Shown piece by piece: positions 18,123-26,443 of a stretch of 40,046 nt of DNA. Location of the stretch: assembly GCA_024698965.1 (NCBI GenBank), contig JAILQM010000054.1, positions 1-40,046 of the forward strand. The letters are read 5' to 3'. The number at the start of each line of letters is the position of its first letter. Position 1 is the first letter of the stretch. This stretch comes from Eubacterium sp. Its GTDB lineage: Bacteria > Bacillota > Clostridia > Lachnospirales > Lachnospiraceae. A model generated the notes under the pieces. The model searched no databases. It was not told the DNA's origin and saw nothing but the letters and a program-made list of their open reading frames with translations. The translations under genes were made by a program, and so were the position numbers.

Positions 18123-18998
18123 CTACCACGATAAAATTTCGTACCCATCTTCAGTAACCACAAGCTGAATCTCCCACTGGGCTGACGGACTTCCATCTTT
18201 TGTAAATACTGTCCAATCATCATCCTCGTCTACAAGGACGTCGCATTTACCCATATTTATCATAGGCTCAATCGTAAAGCAGAATCCCGGAACCATAAGC
18301 ATCTCCGTTCCTTTCTTTGAAACATAGCTTACGAACGGCTCTTCATGGAATTCTTTTCCTATGCCGTGGCCACCTATTTCTCTGACTACGGAATATCCGT
18401 TTGATTTTACATAGTCGTTAATTGCCTGACCAACATCTCCCAAAAATCCCCAAGGCTTAACTGCCGAAAGACCAACTTCCAGGCTCTTATGGGCAACTTC
18501 TACGAGATTTTTCATGTCATCTGCAACATTTCCTATCATAAACATTCTCGATGAATCCGAAAAATATCCGTCAAGTATTGTCGAGCAGTCTACGTTAACA
18601 ATGTCTCCGTCCATAAGGATTTCATCCTCACAGGGAATACCGTGGCATACAACATCGTTTATCGATGTACAAACGCTCTTTGGATATCCTTCATAATTAA
18701 GCGGAGCGGGAATTCCTCCCATCTCTATGGTCTTTGAATACACCATATCGTCTATTTCCTGAGTGCACATGCCCTCTTTTATATTAGCCGCAACATAGTC
18801 AAGAACCGCGATGTTAATCTTGGCGCTTTCCTTTATTTTCTCAATATCTTCCGCTGTTTTTATAATCGAATGATCCGGCACTATATGTCCCATTCTTCTG
18901 TATGTGTCGATTTTCTCATCAAATGCCATGTGACAGGTTTTGTATTTTCTGCCGCTGCCGCACCAACACTGATCGTTTCTGCCAAGTTTAATCTTCAT
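18123..18998 (-). CDS. map: Methionine aminopeptidase with N-terminal SEC-C zinc motif
   Basis: Removes the initiator methionine from new proteins. The 291-aa protein opens with a SEC-C motif (CWCGSGRKYKTCH, 11-23), also seen at the C-terminus of SecA in this window. In other proteins this motif contacts ribosomes. The pita-bread catalytic domain follows with the metal ligands: the two Asp of VDCSTILDGYFSD, His of GHGIGKEFHE, Glu of TIEPMIN and Glu of QWEIQL. The start is uncertain. The ATG at 18998 gives the usual family N-terminus, but an ATG ten codons upstream (19028) is possible, and neither has a strong ribosome site. Confidence 0.95.
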   Translation of the reverse strand: MKIKLGRNDQCWCGSGRKYKTCHMAFDEKIDTYRRMGHIVPDHSIIKTAEDIEKIKESAKINIAVLDYVAANIKEGMCTQEIDDMVYSKTIEMGGIPAPLNYEGYPKSVCTSINDVVCHGIPCEDEILMDGDIVNVDCSTILDGYFSDSSRMFMIGNVADDMKNLVEVAHKSLEVGLSAVKPWGFLGDVGQAINDYVKSNGYSVVREIGGHGIGKEFHEEPFVSYVSKKGTEMLMVPGFCFTIEPMINMGKCDVLVDEDDDWTVFTKDGSPSAQWEIQLVVTEDGYEILSW

Positions 18999-19066
18999 TT
19001 CTCTACGCTTCTTTCTCTGACTTCTCATATATTTATCATTTAATGTCTTCTAAAATGCCGTTTTCT

Positions 19067-19095
19067 AATATACGCCTTTTACATATAAACTTCAA
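19067..19095 (-). promoter_or_regulatory. map promoter
   Basis: -35 TTGAAG (19090-19095), 17-bp spacer, -10 TATATT (19067-19072), in the gap after mgtE. Confidence 0.6.
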
Positions 19096-19124
19096 GTATT
19101 TCACGGCTTAAATGAGTATCTTTA

Positions 19125-20525
19125 TCAGTTTGCTATCCCCAGCACTCCTATTAAAAGCGCCCAAGCAAGTCCGTAATAGGTTACTACCGCAACAAGATCG
19201 TTTACGGTTGTAATAAGAGGGCCTGACGCAACCGCCGGATCGATGTTAATCTTGTGGAAGAACATCGGCACAACGGTACCTATGCAGCTTGATATTATCA
19301 TTGCGACAACAAGTGCTATTCCGACGCATCCGGAAATCGAAAATGCATATACCGCCGAATAGTCTTTGGTTGTGTAAATATAGAGTCCGATAAGCAAAAA
19401 CGCCATGCTTCCGAGGAAAAGTCCGTTGCAAAGCCCGACTCTCATTTCTTTAAGCACAAACAATGCCTTTTGCCCTGCCGTAAGCTCCTCATCTACAAGT
19501 ACACGAATCGTAACAGCCAGAGACTGCGTTCCGACATTTCCCGCCATGTCCAAAATAACAGACTGGAATGCCACAATTATAGCTATCGAAGTAATTACAT
19601 GTTCAAACATACCGACAACAGTTGAAACCGCAATTCCGAGGAATAAAAGCACGACAAGCCACGGCATTCTCTTTTTAATACTGTCCGCAAGCGACTCGTT
19701 TAAATCCTCTTCTGCAGTAAGACCGGCGAGCTTTGCATAATCCTCACCCATCTCATCATCTACGACTTCAACTACATCCTGAGCTGTGATAATACCCAAA
19801 ATCTTGTGATCTTCAGAAAGCACCGGAATGGAATCTTCCGCATAATCCTTGATTCTTTCAATACAATCGCTTATCTTTTCGTGATCCATAAGGTACGGAT
19901 AAGATGTCGACATCAAAGGTTCAAGCTCCGTATCTTTTCTTGCGACAATCAAGTCTTTTAAATCCAATGCTCCGTAAAACATTTCCTCATCATTGCAAAC
20001 GTAAATGGTAGATATGTTGTCATTGTCCTCAGCCTGTGATACAAGGGCTCTCATAGCCTCTTTCACAGTCATATCTTTCCTAATCAGGATGAAATTGGTG
20101 GTCATTATACTACCAACCTCGTCCTCATCATAGGACTTAATCAACTGGATATCGGACTTTGTTTCTTCATCAAGAAGTTTTGCGACCTGCTCGGCCGTAT
20201 TTTCGTCCATCTCTTCAAGTACATCAACAGCGTCGTCCGAATCCATTTCCTCGATAACGCTTGCAATCTGACGGATATCCATCTCCTGCGCGTACTTTTC
20301 AACATCCTCGATATATGCGAAAACCTCAGATATAATCTCAGGTCCGAGCACAGGATAAAGGGCTTTTCTTTCGTCTTCCGTAAGTTCTTCCAAAGCTCCG
20401 GCTATATCGTTTTCATGATAATCCTGCAGCCTTTCCAAAAGTTCTTCATCCGTAAGTCTGCTTCTAAAGAGTTTTACCAGTTCCTCAACATATTTTTGTT
20501 CGTTAAGAGTTGTGTTTTCTTCCAT
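19125..20525 (-). CDS. mgtE: Magnesium transporter MgtE
   Basis: Mg2+ channel of the inner membrane. The 466-aa protein has the acidic N-terminal superhelical domain (about 1-125, many EMDSDDAVDVLEEM-type stretches). Two CBS domains follow (about 130-255, with VGSIMTTNFI and LGIITAQDVVEVV). The membrane domain has about five helices, starting at MPWLVVLLFLGI and including the pore signature GNVGTQSLAV. The N domain and CBS pair act as a Mg2+ sensor in the family. The ATG at 20525 has AAAGGAGG seven bases upstream, so the 19 extra in-frame codons before it are excluded. No M-box riboswitch fits in the short leader. Confidence 0.96.
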   Translation of the reverse strand: MEENTTLNEQKYVEELVKLFRSRLTDEELLERLQDYHENDIAGALEELTEDERKALYPVLGPEIISEVFAYIEDVEKYAQEMDIRQIASVIEEMDSDDAVDVLEEMDENTAEQVAKLLDEETKSDIQLIKSYDEDEVGSIMTTNFILIRKDMTVKEAMRALVSQAEDNDNISTIYVCNDEEMFYGALDLKDLIVARKDTELEPLMSTSYPYLMDHEKISDCIERIKDYAEDSIPVLSEDHKILGIITAQDVVEVVDDEMGEDYAKLAGLTAEEDLNESLADSIKKRMPWLVVLLFLGIAVSTVVGMFEHVITSIAIIVAFQSVILDMAGNVGTQSLAVTIRVLVDEELTAGQKALFVLKEMRVGLCNGLFLGSMAFLLIGLYIYTTKDYSAVYAFSISGCVGIALVVAMIISSCIGTVVPMFFHKINIDPAVASGPLITTVNDLVAVVTYYGLAWALLIGVLGIAN

Positions 20526-20668
20526 CTTTTTCCTCCTTTCCCGAGACATTTCGTCCCCAAATTTCCTTATATATATTAACATATTTCTTTTATATGCGAA
20601 AGTTTGAATGTAACCGTTTTTTTACTTTAATTATCCTTCCGTTTAATGATTAAAAAAACAAAGTGTGA

Positions 20669-20674
20669 TATAAT
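20669..20674 (+). promoter_or_regulatory. Extended -10 of the first two-component operon
   Basis: TGATATAAT with a perfect hexamer 26 bases before the response regulator ATG. No good -35 lies 17 bases upstream, so the extended -10 probably compensates. Confidence 0.55.
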
Positions 20675-20700
20675 ACCAAAAAAAGATTAGGAGAAAGAAT

Positions 20701-21381
20701 ATGAGACTTTTACTTGCTGAAGATGAGCAGGATTTAAGCCATGCTCTCGTAACAGTATTAAAACATAATAATTACTCCGTAGATGCCGTTTTTGACGGTG
20801 AAGAAGCCCTTGAATATCTCGAAACGGACAACTATGACGGAGTTATCTTAGATATAATGATGCCAAAGCTCGACGGTCTTTCGGTTCTTCGCGAAATCCG
20901 TTCAGCAGGCAACTCCGTTCCTGTACTTCTTTTAACGGCAAAAGCCGAAATAGACGACAGAGTCGAAGGCCTTGACGCCGGAGCGGACGATTACCTTACC
21001 AAACCGTTTTCCATGAAAGAGCTTTTGGCAAGAATCCGTGCCATGACTCGAAGACAAAGCAGCGATGTTTCTTCATCAGTACTCGAGTTTGAAGATATGA
21101 CCTTAGACAGAGCAAGCTGCATTCTTACAGGACCGGGCGACTCATTAAGACTTGCCAACAAAGAATATCAGATGCTTGAGATGCTTATGGCAAACCCCGG
21201 TCAAATCATTTCCGCAGATCAGTTCATGGATAAAATCTGGGGATATGATTCAGATGCAGAACTTAACGTAGTATGGGTATATATCTCATATTTAAGAAAA
21301 AAACTCGCATCAATCGGTGTACATGTTCAGATAAAGGCAGCCCGAGGACTCGGCTATCTTTTGGAGGCAAAGAATGATTAA
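20701..21381 (+). CDS. OmpR-family response regulator
   Basis: A 226-aa two-domain regulator. The receiver domain (1-118) has the acidic pair in AEDEQD, phospho-acceptor Asp51 (VILDIMMPK), the switch Thr in LLTAK and Lys in LTKPF. The C-terminal winged helix (about 130-225) ends in KAARGLGYLLE, the usual OmpR/PhoB wing. AGGAGA is nine bases upstream. The stop overlaps the start of the kinase by eight bases, so the pair is certainly cognate. The target genes are not identifiable from the window. Confidence 0.96.
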   Translation: MRLLLAEDEQDLSHALVTVLKHNNYSVDAVFDGEEALEYLETDNYDGVILDIMMPKLDGLSVLREIRSAGNSVPVLLLTAKAEIDDRVEGLDAGADDYLTKPFSMKELLARIRAMTRRQSSDVSSSVLEFEDMTLDRASCILTGPGDSLRLANKEYQMLEMLMANPGQIISADQFMDKIWGYDSDAELNVVWVYISYLRKKLASIGVHVQIKAARGLGYLLEAKND

Positions 21382-22738
21382 AAAGCTCAGATGGCGTTTC
21401 ATCTCGATATCAATGTTTTCCATAGCTATCGTTCTTACTGTAATTATCGGAAGCATAAACATCGCGAACTACTACAATATAAACAATAACATCAACACCC
21501 GAATCGAACTCATTATTAATAACGGAGGAAGCTTCCCTGATTTAAGTGGGGCAAACCCAAATGAAAACAGCGCTTTTTCAAACGACCTAAATCCGGGGGA
21601 TTTAAACAGCGAATCTGCAGACGCGAGCGGAGATAACCTAAAGCCATCCGATAAACCGGATGATATGCCGCAAAAGCCGAATGGAGATAACTTGCAGTTT
21701 AAAAACGGCCTTTCCGAAGAGTCTCAGTATGACACCAGATATTTTACCGTTATCCTAAATAAAGACGGCACAGTATCAAGTGTAAATACGGGTAACATTT
21801 CCGCAATCAGCACAACCGATGCTTCAGAATATGCCACTACCCTCTTCGAAAAAGGGAGGTTTTCCGGCATAATAGACAACTACAAATACAAGGGCGTATA
21901 TACCGAAGATGAAGACGGCAATGATATAGTTATGTATGTTTTCATCAACTGCGAAAGAGAACTTCTCACCTTTGAGAACTTCCTTTTGGCAAGTATAGGA
22001 ATAAGCCTTGCAGGTATTCTTGTCGTATTCATTCTTGTATATTTTTTCTCCAAGTCGGTGGTAAGACCTATGGTAGAAAGCTACAACAAGCAGAAAAGAT
22101 TTATAACCGATGCCTCTCACGAGATTAAAACGCCGCTTACTATTATCGACGCCAACACAGAAATTCTTGAAATGACAGGCGGAGAAAACGAATGGACCGT
22201 AAGCATTAAAAAGCAGATCAAGCGGCTTACTTCCCTTACGGAAAAGCTCGTCTTTTTGGCAAGAATGGATGAAGAAGGCACCGGCCTTGAAATGTTTGAC
22301 TTTAACTTATCGGACGCCGTACTGGATATGGCCGAGCCTTTTACCGCAGTTGCGGAAACCCACGGCAAATCCTTAGAGCTTAATATTGCTCCGGACATTA
22401 TTTATCACGGAGACGAAAAAAATATAAGACAGCTCATATCACTTCTTTTAGACAATGCGATGAAATATTCTTCGGAAAACGGAGAAATAAGCCTAGAGCT
22501 TAAAGCCGCGGGCAAGGACAAAATTTTAAGCGTCAAAAACTCTGTAGATGAAATAAAAGTCGGCTCACATAACGAGCTCTTCGAAAGATTCTACCGCACA
22601 GACTTGTCTCACAACTCAAAGACCGGAGGCTTTGGTATAGGTCTTTCGGTAGTATATTCTATAGTCGAAGCTCATAAAGGCAAAATAACTGCCGAAAGCA
22701 AAGACGGCAAATCTATAATATTTAAGGTGGTGCTTTAA
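21374..22738 (+). CDS. Sensor histidine kinase with acidic extracytoplasmic loop
   Basis: A 454-aa membrane kinase. Transmembrane helix 1 is at about 9-32, and an extracytoplasmic domain covers about 33-195. Helix 2 (ASIGISLAGILVVFILVYFF) leads directly to the dimerisation domain with His249 in DASHEIKTPLT. The ATPase domain has the N box (LLLDNAMKYS) and a G box (GGFGIGLSVV). No HAMP domain is evident. The first half of the sensor loop (about 50-115) is rich in Asn, Asp, Pro and Ser and is probably disordered. The second half (YDTRYFTVILNKDG onward) looks PAS-like. The signal is unknown. Confidence 0.95.
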   Translation: MIKKLRWRFISISMFSIAIVLTVIIGSINIANYYNINNNINTRIELIINNGGSFPDLSGANPNENSAFSNDLNPGDLNSESADASGDNLKPSDKPDDMPQKPNGDNLQFKNGLSEESQYDTRYFTVILNKDGTVSSVNTGNISAISTTDASEYATTLFEKGRFSGIIDNYKYKGVYTEDEDGNDIVMYVFINCERELLTFENFLLASIGISLAGILVVFILVYFFSKSVVRPMVESYNKQKRFITDASHEIKTPLTIIDANTEILEMTGGENEWTVSIKKQIKRLTSLTEKLVFLARMDEEGTGLEMFDFNLSDAVLDMAEPFTAVAETHGKSLELNIAPDIIYHGDEKNIRQLISLLLDNAMKYSSENGEISLELKAAGKDKILSVKNSVDEIKVGSHNELFERFYRTDLSHNSKTGGFGIGLSVVYSIVEAHKGKITAESKDGKSIIFKVVL

Positions 22739-22757
22739 TGCACCACCTCTTTTATTT
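22725..22757. terminator. Terminator between the two convergent two-component systems
   Basis: Nine-base perfect stem AGGTGGTGC / GCACCACCT with a six-base loop that holds the kinase stop codon, followed by CTTTTATTT. It also lies just past the stop of the small minus-strand frame. Confidence 0.75.
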
Positions 22758-22913
22758 AACGACTTCCCAGCTGTGAAGAATCTCGTTTCTTTCAAGGACT
22801 CCTCTGTCCCATCCGTAGAATTCCTCAAACTGCTCCATGCACTCTTCTTTTGTCTCACCTTCGAAAAAATTATTGATATCTCCGGTAATATTATAAACAA
22901 TAAGCTGATACAA
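22752..22913 (-). CDS. Candidate small acidic protein, 53 aa, TTG start
   Basis: A short frame directly after the second response regulator: 24 bases after that stop, same strand. It opens with TTG, seven bases after AGGTG (AGGTGAGGGC). The product starts MYQLIVYNITGDINNFFEG and continues with an acidic helix-like part (TKEECMEQFEEFYGWDRG), ending LHSWEVVK. It stops just before the shared terminator and fills an otherwise empty 190-base gap. No family is recognised. Support is the ribosome site, position and protein-like composition. A TTG start and small size keep this tentative. Confidence 0.5.
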   Translation of the reverse strand: MYQLIVYNITGDINNFFEGETKEECMEQFEEFYGWDRGVLERNEILHSWEVVK

Positions 22914-22937
22914 AAGCCCTCACCTCACAAAACGCAT

Positions 22938-23627
22938 CTATACCTTAAATCTATATCCCACACCCCAGATAGTTTCTATATACTGAGGCTTGGCCTTATT
23001 TGTCTCTATTTTCTCTCTGATCTTTTTAATATGTACAGTTACAGTCGCAATGTCTCCGACAAGCTCCATCTCCCAAATCCTGCTAAAAAGCTCCTCTTTG
23101 GTAAAGACATGATTCGGATGCTCTGCAAGAAAGGTAAGAAGATCGAACTCTTTTGTGGTAAGCATTTTCTCTTCTTCGTTTACCCAGACTCTTCTGGCCG
23201 TCTTATCAATTTTCAACCCTCTTATCTCGATTATGTCGTTTTTCTCTACATCCCTTCCGGCAATTCTTTCATATCTCGAAAGATGGGCCTTTACTCTTGC
23301 CACAAGTTCGCTCGGAGAAAACGGCTTTGTGATATAATCATCTGCCCCAAGACCAAGCCCTCTTATCTTGTCTATATCATCTTTTTTGGCCGAAACCATG
23401 AGTATCGGCACATCCTTTTTATCTCTGATTTTGGTACAGATTTCAAATCCGTCCGCCCCCGGAAGCATAAGGTCTAAAATATAAAGATCAAAATCCTCCG
23501 AAAGCGCCTTCTTTAAACCTTTTTCACCGTCATTTTCTATCTCTACCTCAAAACCGCTGAGTTCAAGATAATCCTTTTCAAGTTCTGCGATTTCAGCCTC
23601 ATCTTCCACAATAAGTATCTTACTCAT
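22938..23627 (-). CDS. OmpR-family response regulator
   Basis: A 229-aa regulator. The receiver has EDEAE, phospho-acceptor Asp52 (YILDLMLPG), the VSAKKDD switch region and ITKPF. The winged-helix domain ends WGVGYRFKV. The ATG at 23627 is preferred because it gives the usual MSKILIVEDE start, with GGAGG nearby, and overlaps the kinase stop by eight bases. It is closer to the VanR/WalR type than the regulator at 20701, but I cannot assign a regulon. Confidence 0.95.
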   Translation of the reverse strand: MSKILIVEDEAEIAELEKDYLELSGFEVEIENDGEKGLKKALSEDFDLYILDLMLPGADGFEICTKIRDKKDVPILMVSAKKDDIDKIRGLGLGADDYITKPFSPSELVARVKAHLSRYERIAGRDVEKNDIIEIRGLKIDKTARRVWVNEEEKMLTTKEFDLLTFLAEHPNHVFTKEELFSRIWEMELVGDIATVTVHIKKIREKIETNKAKPQYIETIWGVGYRFKV

Positions 23628-24804
23628 TTTCCTCTTCCTCCTCATACTTTTTAAGTATAATGAACATACAGGTTCCCATTCCTATCTCGCTTGTGGCCCA
23701 GACCTTTCCGCCATGATCTTCTATGACCTTTTTAACAATGGAAAGTCCTATTCCGCTGCCGCCTGCCCTCGTGCCGCGCGATGAATCGGTTCTGAAAAAC
23801 CTGTCAAAAATATACGGAATATCTTCTTTTGCAATACCAACTCCGTTATCTTCTATCTCTATCTGGATGTAACTGTCCACATCCTTTAAGGTAAGTCTTA
23901 TATTTCCTTCTTCTTCCTTACCCATGTATTTTACGCTGTTTGAAACAATGTTTTCCACAACCCTCATTATCTGCTCGCTGTCTGCCATTATGGAATCATC
24001 GTTTTTACAGAAATTCTCATATGCAAAGGAAATATTCTTTTCGGACAAATCCATTCCTATCTCCTCAGCGCAGTCATCAAAGAAATCCTTTACGTTTATA
24101 ACCTTATAATTGTACGGAATTTCATTTGTATCAAGCTGAGAATAAAGGGTGAGCTCATTAATAAGAGCATCCATCTCATTCGCCTTGTTATATATAATTC
24201 TGAGATATTTTTCCTGTTTTTCCGGAGTATCGGCAACCCCGTCCATTATGCCTTCAACATAACCTTTTATTGAGGTTATCGGAGTTTTAAGGTCGTGAGA
24301 AATATTTCTTATAAGCTCGCGGTTTGCCTTATCCTGCTTTAGCTTGTCATCGGCATTTGCTTTAAGCCTTACCCTCATCGCTTCGAAGTCCTGGCAAAGC
24401 AGGCCTATCTCGTCATTATTGTTTTCGGATCCTATGGTAAAGTTAAGCCTTCCTTCTTTTATATTGTTTGCAGCCAGCTGAAGTCTTTTAATCGGCGTTA
24501 CTATTCCCATATAGGTCCAAAACGTGAGCATAAGCGCCGTAAAAAGGAGTATAAGAAGCACACAGACAAACATATCAACGATATATTCTCTGTACATCTG
24601 CTCCGAAGGAGTAGCATCCGAATCACTCAGCTCCGCCAACGAACTTTCCCAAAAATCCTGAGCGGAATCATATTCCACCCCATAGCTTTCCTGCAGCGAC
24701 GAAATCACATATGAGTTCATTGCCACAAGCATTGTAACCGTGAGTATAAGCGGTACGAATATCATTATTAAAAATGAGATTATAAGTCTGTATTTTAGTT
24801 TCAC
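23620..24804 (-). CDS. HAMP-containing sensor histidine kinase, GTG start
   Basis: A 394-aa kinase. The start is GTG at 24804 with AGGAGGG five bases upstream. Helix 1 covers about 7-29 and the short sensor loop about 30-73 (acidic, SSLAELSDSDATPSEQ). Helix 2 is at about 74-98, then a HAMP domain (TPIKRLQLAANNIKEGRLNF). His170 lies in NISHDLKTPITSIKGY. N box NIVSNSVKY, G1 DNGVGI, F box and G2 GGSGIGLSIV are complete. The small sensor loop suggests detection of a membrane or envelope signal, an inference only. It is first in an operon with its regulator. Confidence 0.95.
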   Translation of the reverse strand: MKLKYRLIISFLIMIFVPLILTVTMLVAMNSYVISSLQESYGVEYDSAQDFWESSLAELSDSDATPSEQMYREYIVDMFVCVLLILLFTALMLTFWTYMGIVTPIKRLQLAANNIKEGRLNFTIGSENNNDEIGLLCQDFEAMRVRLKANADDKLKQDKANRELIRNISHDLKTPITSIKGYVEGIMDGVADTPEKQEKYLRIIYNKANEMDALINELTLYSQLDTNEIPYNYKVINVKDFFDDCAEEIGMDLSEKNISFAYENFCKNDDSIMADSEQIMRVVENIVSNSVKYMGKEEEGNIRLTLKDVDSYIQIEIEDNGVGIAKEDIPYIFDRFFRTDSSRGTRAGGSGIGLSIVKKVIEDHGGKVWATSEIGMGTCMFIILKKYEEEEENE

Positions 24805-24825
24805 TGTGACCCTCCTACCCTTAAA

Positions 24826-24854
24826 ATTATAACAAAAAAGACGGCCTCTGTTAA
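24826..24854 (-). promoter_or_regulatory. Promoter of the second two-component operon
   Basis: -35 TTAACA (24849-24854), 17-bp spacer, extended -10 TGTTATAAT (hexamer 24826-24831). The -35 lies in the loop of the metK terminator hairpin and the spacer contains its T run. Confidence 0.65.
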
Positions 24855-24866
24855 CAAAAGCCGCCT
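24834..24866 (-). terminator. metK terminator
   Basis: Seven-base stem AGGCGGC / GCCGTCT (one G-U pair), a 14-base loop and a six-T run, 17 bases after the metK stop. It overlaps the promoter of the next operon. Confidence 0.75.
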
Positions 24867-24882
24867 ATTGTTTATCAAATTT

Positions 24883-26064
24883 TTATAAGTACTTTTTAAG
24901 TGCCTCAGCCTTGTCGGTCTTCTCCCAAGGAAGGTCGATATCGGTTCTTCCGAAGTGTCCGTATGCAGCCGTCTTAGAATAAATCGGTCTGCGAAGATCA
25001 AGCATCTTAATGATTCCTGCCGGGCGAAGGTCGAAATTCTCTCTAACCACTTCTGTAAGCTTTTCGTCCGAAATCTTTCCTGTGCCGAAGGTATCAACCA
25101 TGATTGATGTAGGCTGCGCAACACCTATGGCATACGAAAGCTGAATCTCACACTTATCTGCAAGTCCTGCCGCAACAATGTTTTTGGCAACGTATCTTGC
25201 CGCATATGCTGCAGAACGGTCAACCTTTGTGCAGTCTTTACCCGAGAAAGCTCCGCCGCCGTGACGAGCGTATCCGCCGTAGGTATCTACAATAATCTTT
25301 CTTCCGGTAAGACCGGCATCACCGTGAGGTCCGCCGATAACAAATCTTCCGGTAGGATTAATAAATATCTTGGTATTGTCATCGACAAGCTCCTTAGGAA
25401 GCTCTGCGTCGAATACATACTTTTTAATGTCTTTATGAATCTGCTCCTGAGAAACGCCGTCATCATGCTGAGTTGAAAGCACAACAGCCTCAAGTCTTGC
25501 AGGCTTGCCGTTTTCGTCATACTCTACGGATACCTGAGTCTTTCCGTCCGGACGAAGATAAGGAAGAGTTCCGTCTTTTCTTACCTGTGTAAGTCTGTAA
25601 GAAAGCTTATGAGCAAGAGCGATTGGGTAAGGCATAAGCTCTTTTGTCTCATTTGTTGCATATCCGAACATCATACCCTGATCTCCGGCTCCCGTATCCA
25701 AATCATCTTTAAGAGAGCCTTCTTTTGCTTCGAGGGCTTTATCAACACCCATTGCTATATCCGCAGACTGTTGATCTAAAGCTACCATTACGGCACAAGA
25801 ATTTCCGTCAAGTCCTTTGGCTCCGTCGTCATATCCAATGTCTAATACAGTCTTTCTTACAATAGCAGGTACATCAAGTTTTGCTTTTGTTGTAATCTCT
25901 CCGGTTACAAGCACAAAGCCCGTACAGCTTGCTGTCTCACACGCTACACGGCTCATAGGGTCCTGCTCCATGCAGGCATCAAGTATTGCATCAGATATGG
26001 CGTCACACACCTTATCAGGATGTCCTTCAGTTACCGATTCTGATGTAAATAATCTTTTTTCCAT
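24883..26064 (-). CDS. metK: S-adenosylmethionine synthetase MetK
   Basis: Makes S-adenosylmethionine from methionine and ATP. The 393-aa protein has [28 protein letters not shown] and the P-loop-like [16 protein letters not shown]. All three are family signatures. The ATG at 26064 follows GAAGGAGG. The longer open frame runs through the riboswitch and is not coding. Expression is under a SAM-I riboswitch in the leader, giving feedback by its own product. Confidence 0.98.
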   Translation of the reverse strand: MEKRLFTSESVTEGHPDKVCDAISDAILDACMEQDPMSRVACETASCTGFVLVTGEITTKAKLDVPAIVRKTVLDIGYDDGAKGLDGNSCAVMVALDQQSADIAMGVDKALEAKEGSLKDDLDTGAGDQGMMFGYATNETKELMPYPIALAHKLSYRLTQVRKDGTLPYLRPDGKTQVSVEYDENGKPARLEAVVLSTQHDDGVSQEQIHKDIKKYVFDAELPKELVDDNTKIFINPTGRFVIGGPHGDAGLTGRKIIVDTYGGYARHGGGAFSGKDCTKVDRSAAYAARYVAKNIVAAGLADKCEIQLSYAIGVAQPTSIMVDTFGTGKISDEKLTEVVRENFDLRPAGIIKMLDLRRPIYSKTAAYGHFGRTDIDLPWEKTDKAEALKKYL

Positions 26065-26090
26065 TTTGCCTCCTTCACCCTTTATGGTAA

Positions 26091-26116
26091 TAAAAAAATC
26101 CGATTGACAATCGGAC
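26091..26116 (-). terminator. Riboswitch-controlled terminator of metK
   Basis: Eight-base stem GTCCGATT / AATCGGAT, three-base loop, seven T. It sits between the SAM aptamer and metK, so it is the expression platform: SAM binding should allow it to form and stop transcription. Confidence 0.85.
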
Positions 26117-26125
26117 TTGAAATAA

Positions 26126-26234
26126 CTTATCCAAATCCTCTCATTGTTCGATAAAATTCGCTCAGGTTGGCACCTTCCTAACAGGGGTTGCCGTGACTTC
26201 ACAGATCCTTTGTATCTCCGTCACTCTGAATAAG
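26126..26234 (-). ncRNA. SAM-I (S-box) riboswitch aptamer
   Basis: The metK leader holds the S-box core. P1 is CTTATTC (26228-26234) paired with GGATAAG (26126-26132). Inside are CAGAGTGACGGAG, then GATCTGTGAAGTCACGGCAACC, then GGAAGGTGCCAACCTGAGC and a GAACAATGAGAG junction. These match the conserved SAM-I segments (CAGAG, GGAG, ATGAAG-type, GGCAACC, GGTGC). The terminator at 26091-26116 follows directly. Binding SAM should stabilise P1 and favour termination. Confidence 0.93.
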
Positions 26235-26238
26235 AGTC

Positions 26239-26244
26239 ATTGTA
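26239..26244 (-). promoter_or_regulatory. -10 box of metK
   Basis: TACAAT five bases upstream of the aptamer P1 stem. No -35 box of reasonable quality is visible 16-18 bases further upstream. Confidence 0.4.
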
Positions 26245-26443
26245 TATATGTAACTGCGTTAAGAATACTACGATATTACCTTTTCGTCAAGCCAAAAGCT
26301 ACATAAACGAATATCTGTATTATCGGATTTTGGATTGTTTTTACATTTATGTAAACTATTTCTTGACTTCTAAACCACTATTTTTTATACTTTTACATAT
26401 AGAGTTTAATACGCTATTACAAATCAGTAGTTGGGGAAAAATA

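Noticed and set aside
20526-20660. Possible M-box magnesium riboswitch before mgtE
   Set aside because: The leader is too short and lacks the conserved M-box segments.
26240-26443. Hydrophobic N-terminal extension of the HD-GYP gene
   Set aside because: It overlaps the metK promoter region, has no ribosome site, and the start at 26444 matches the domain boundary.
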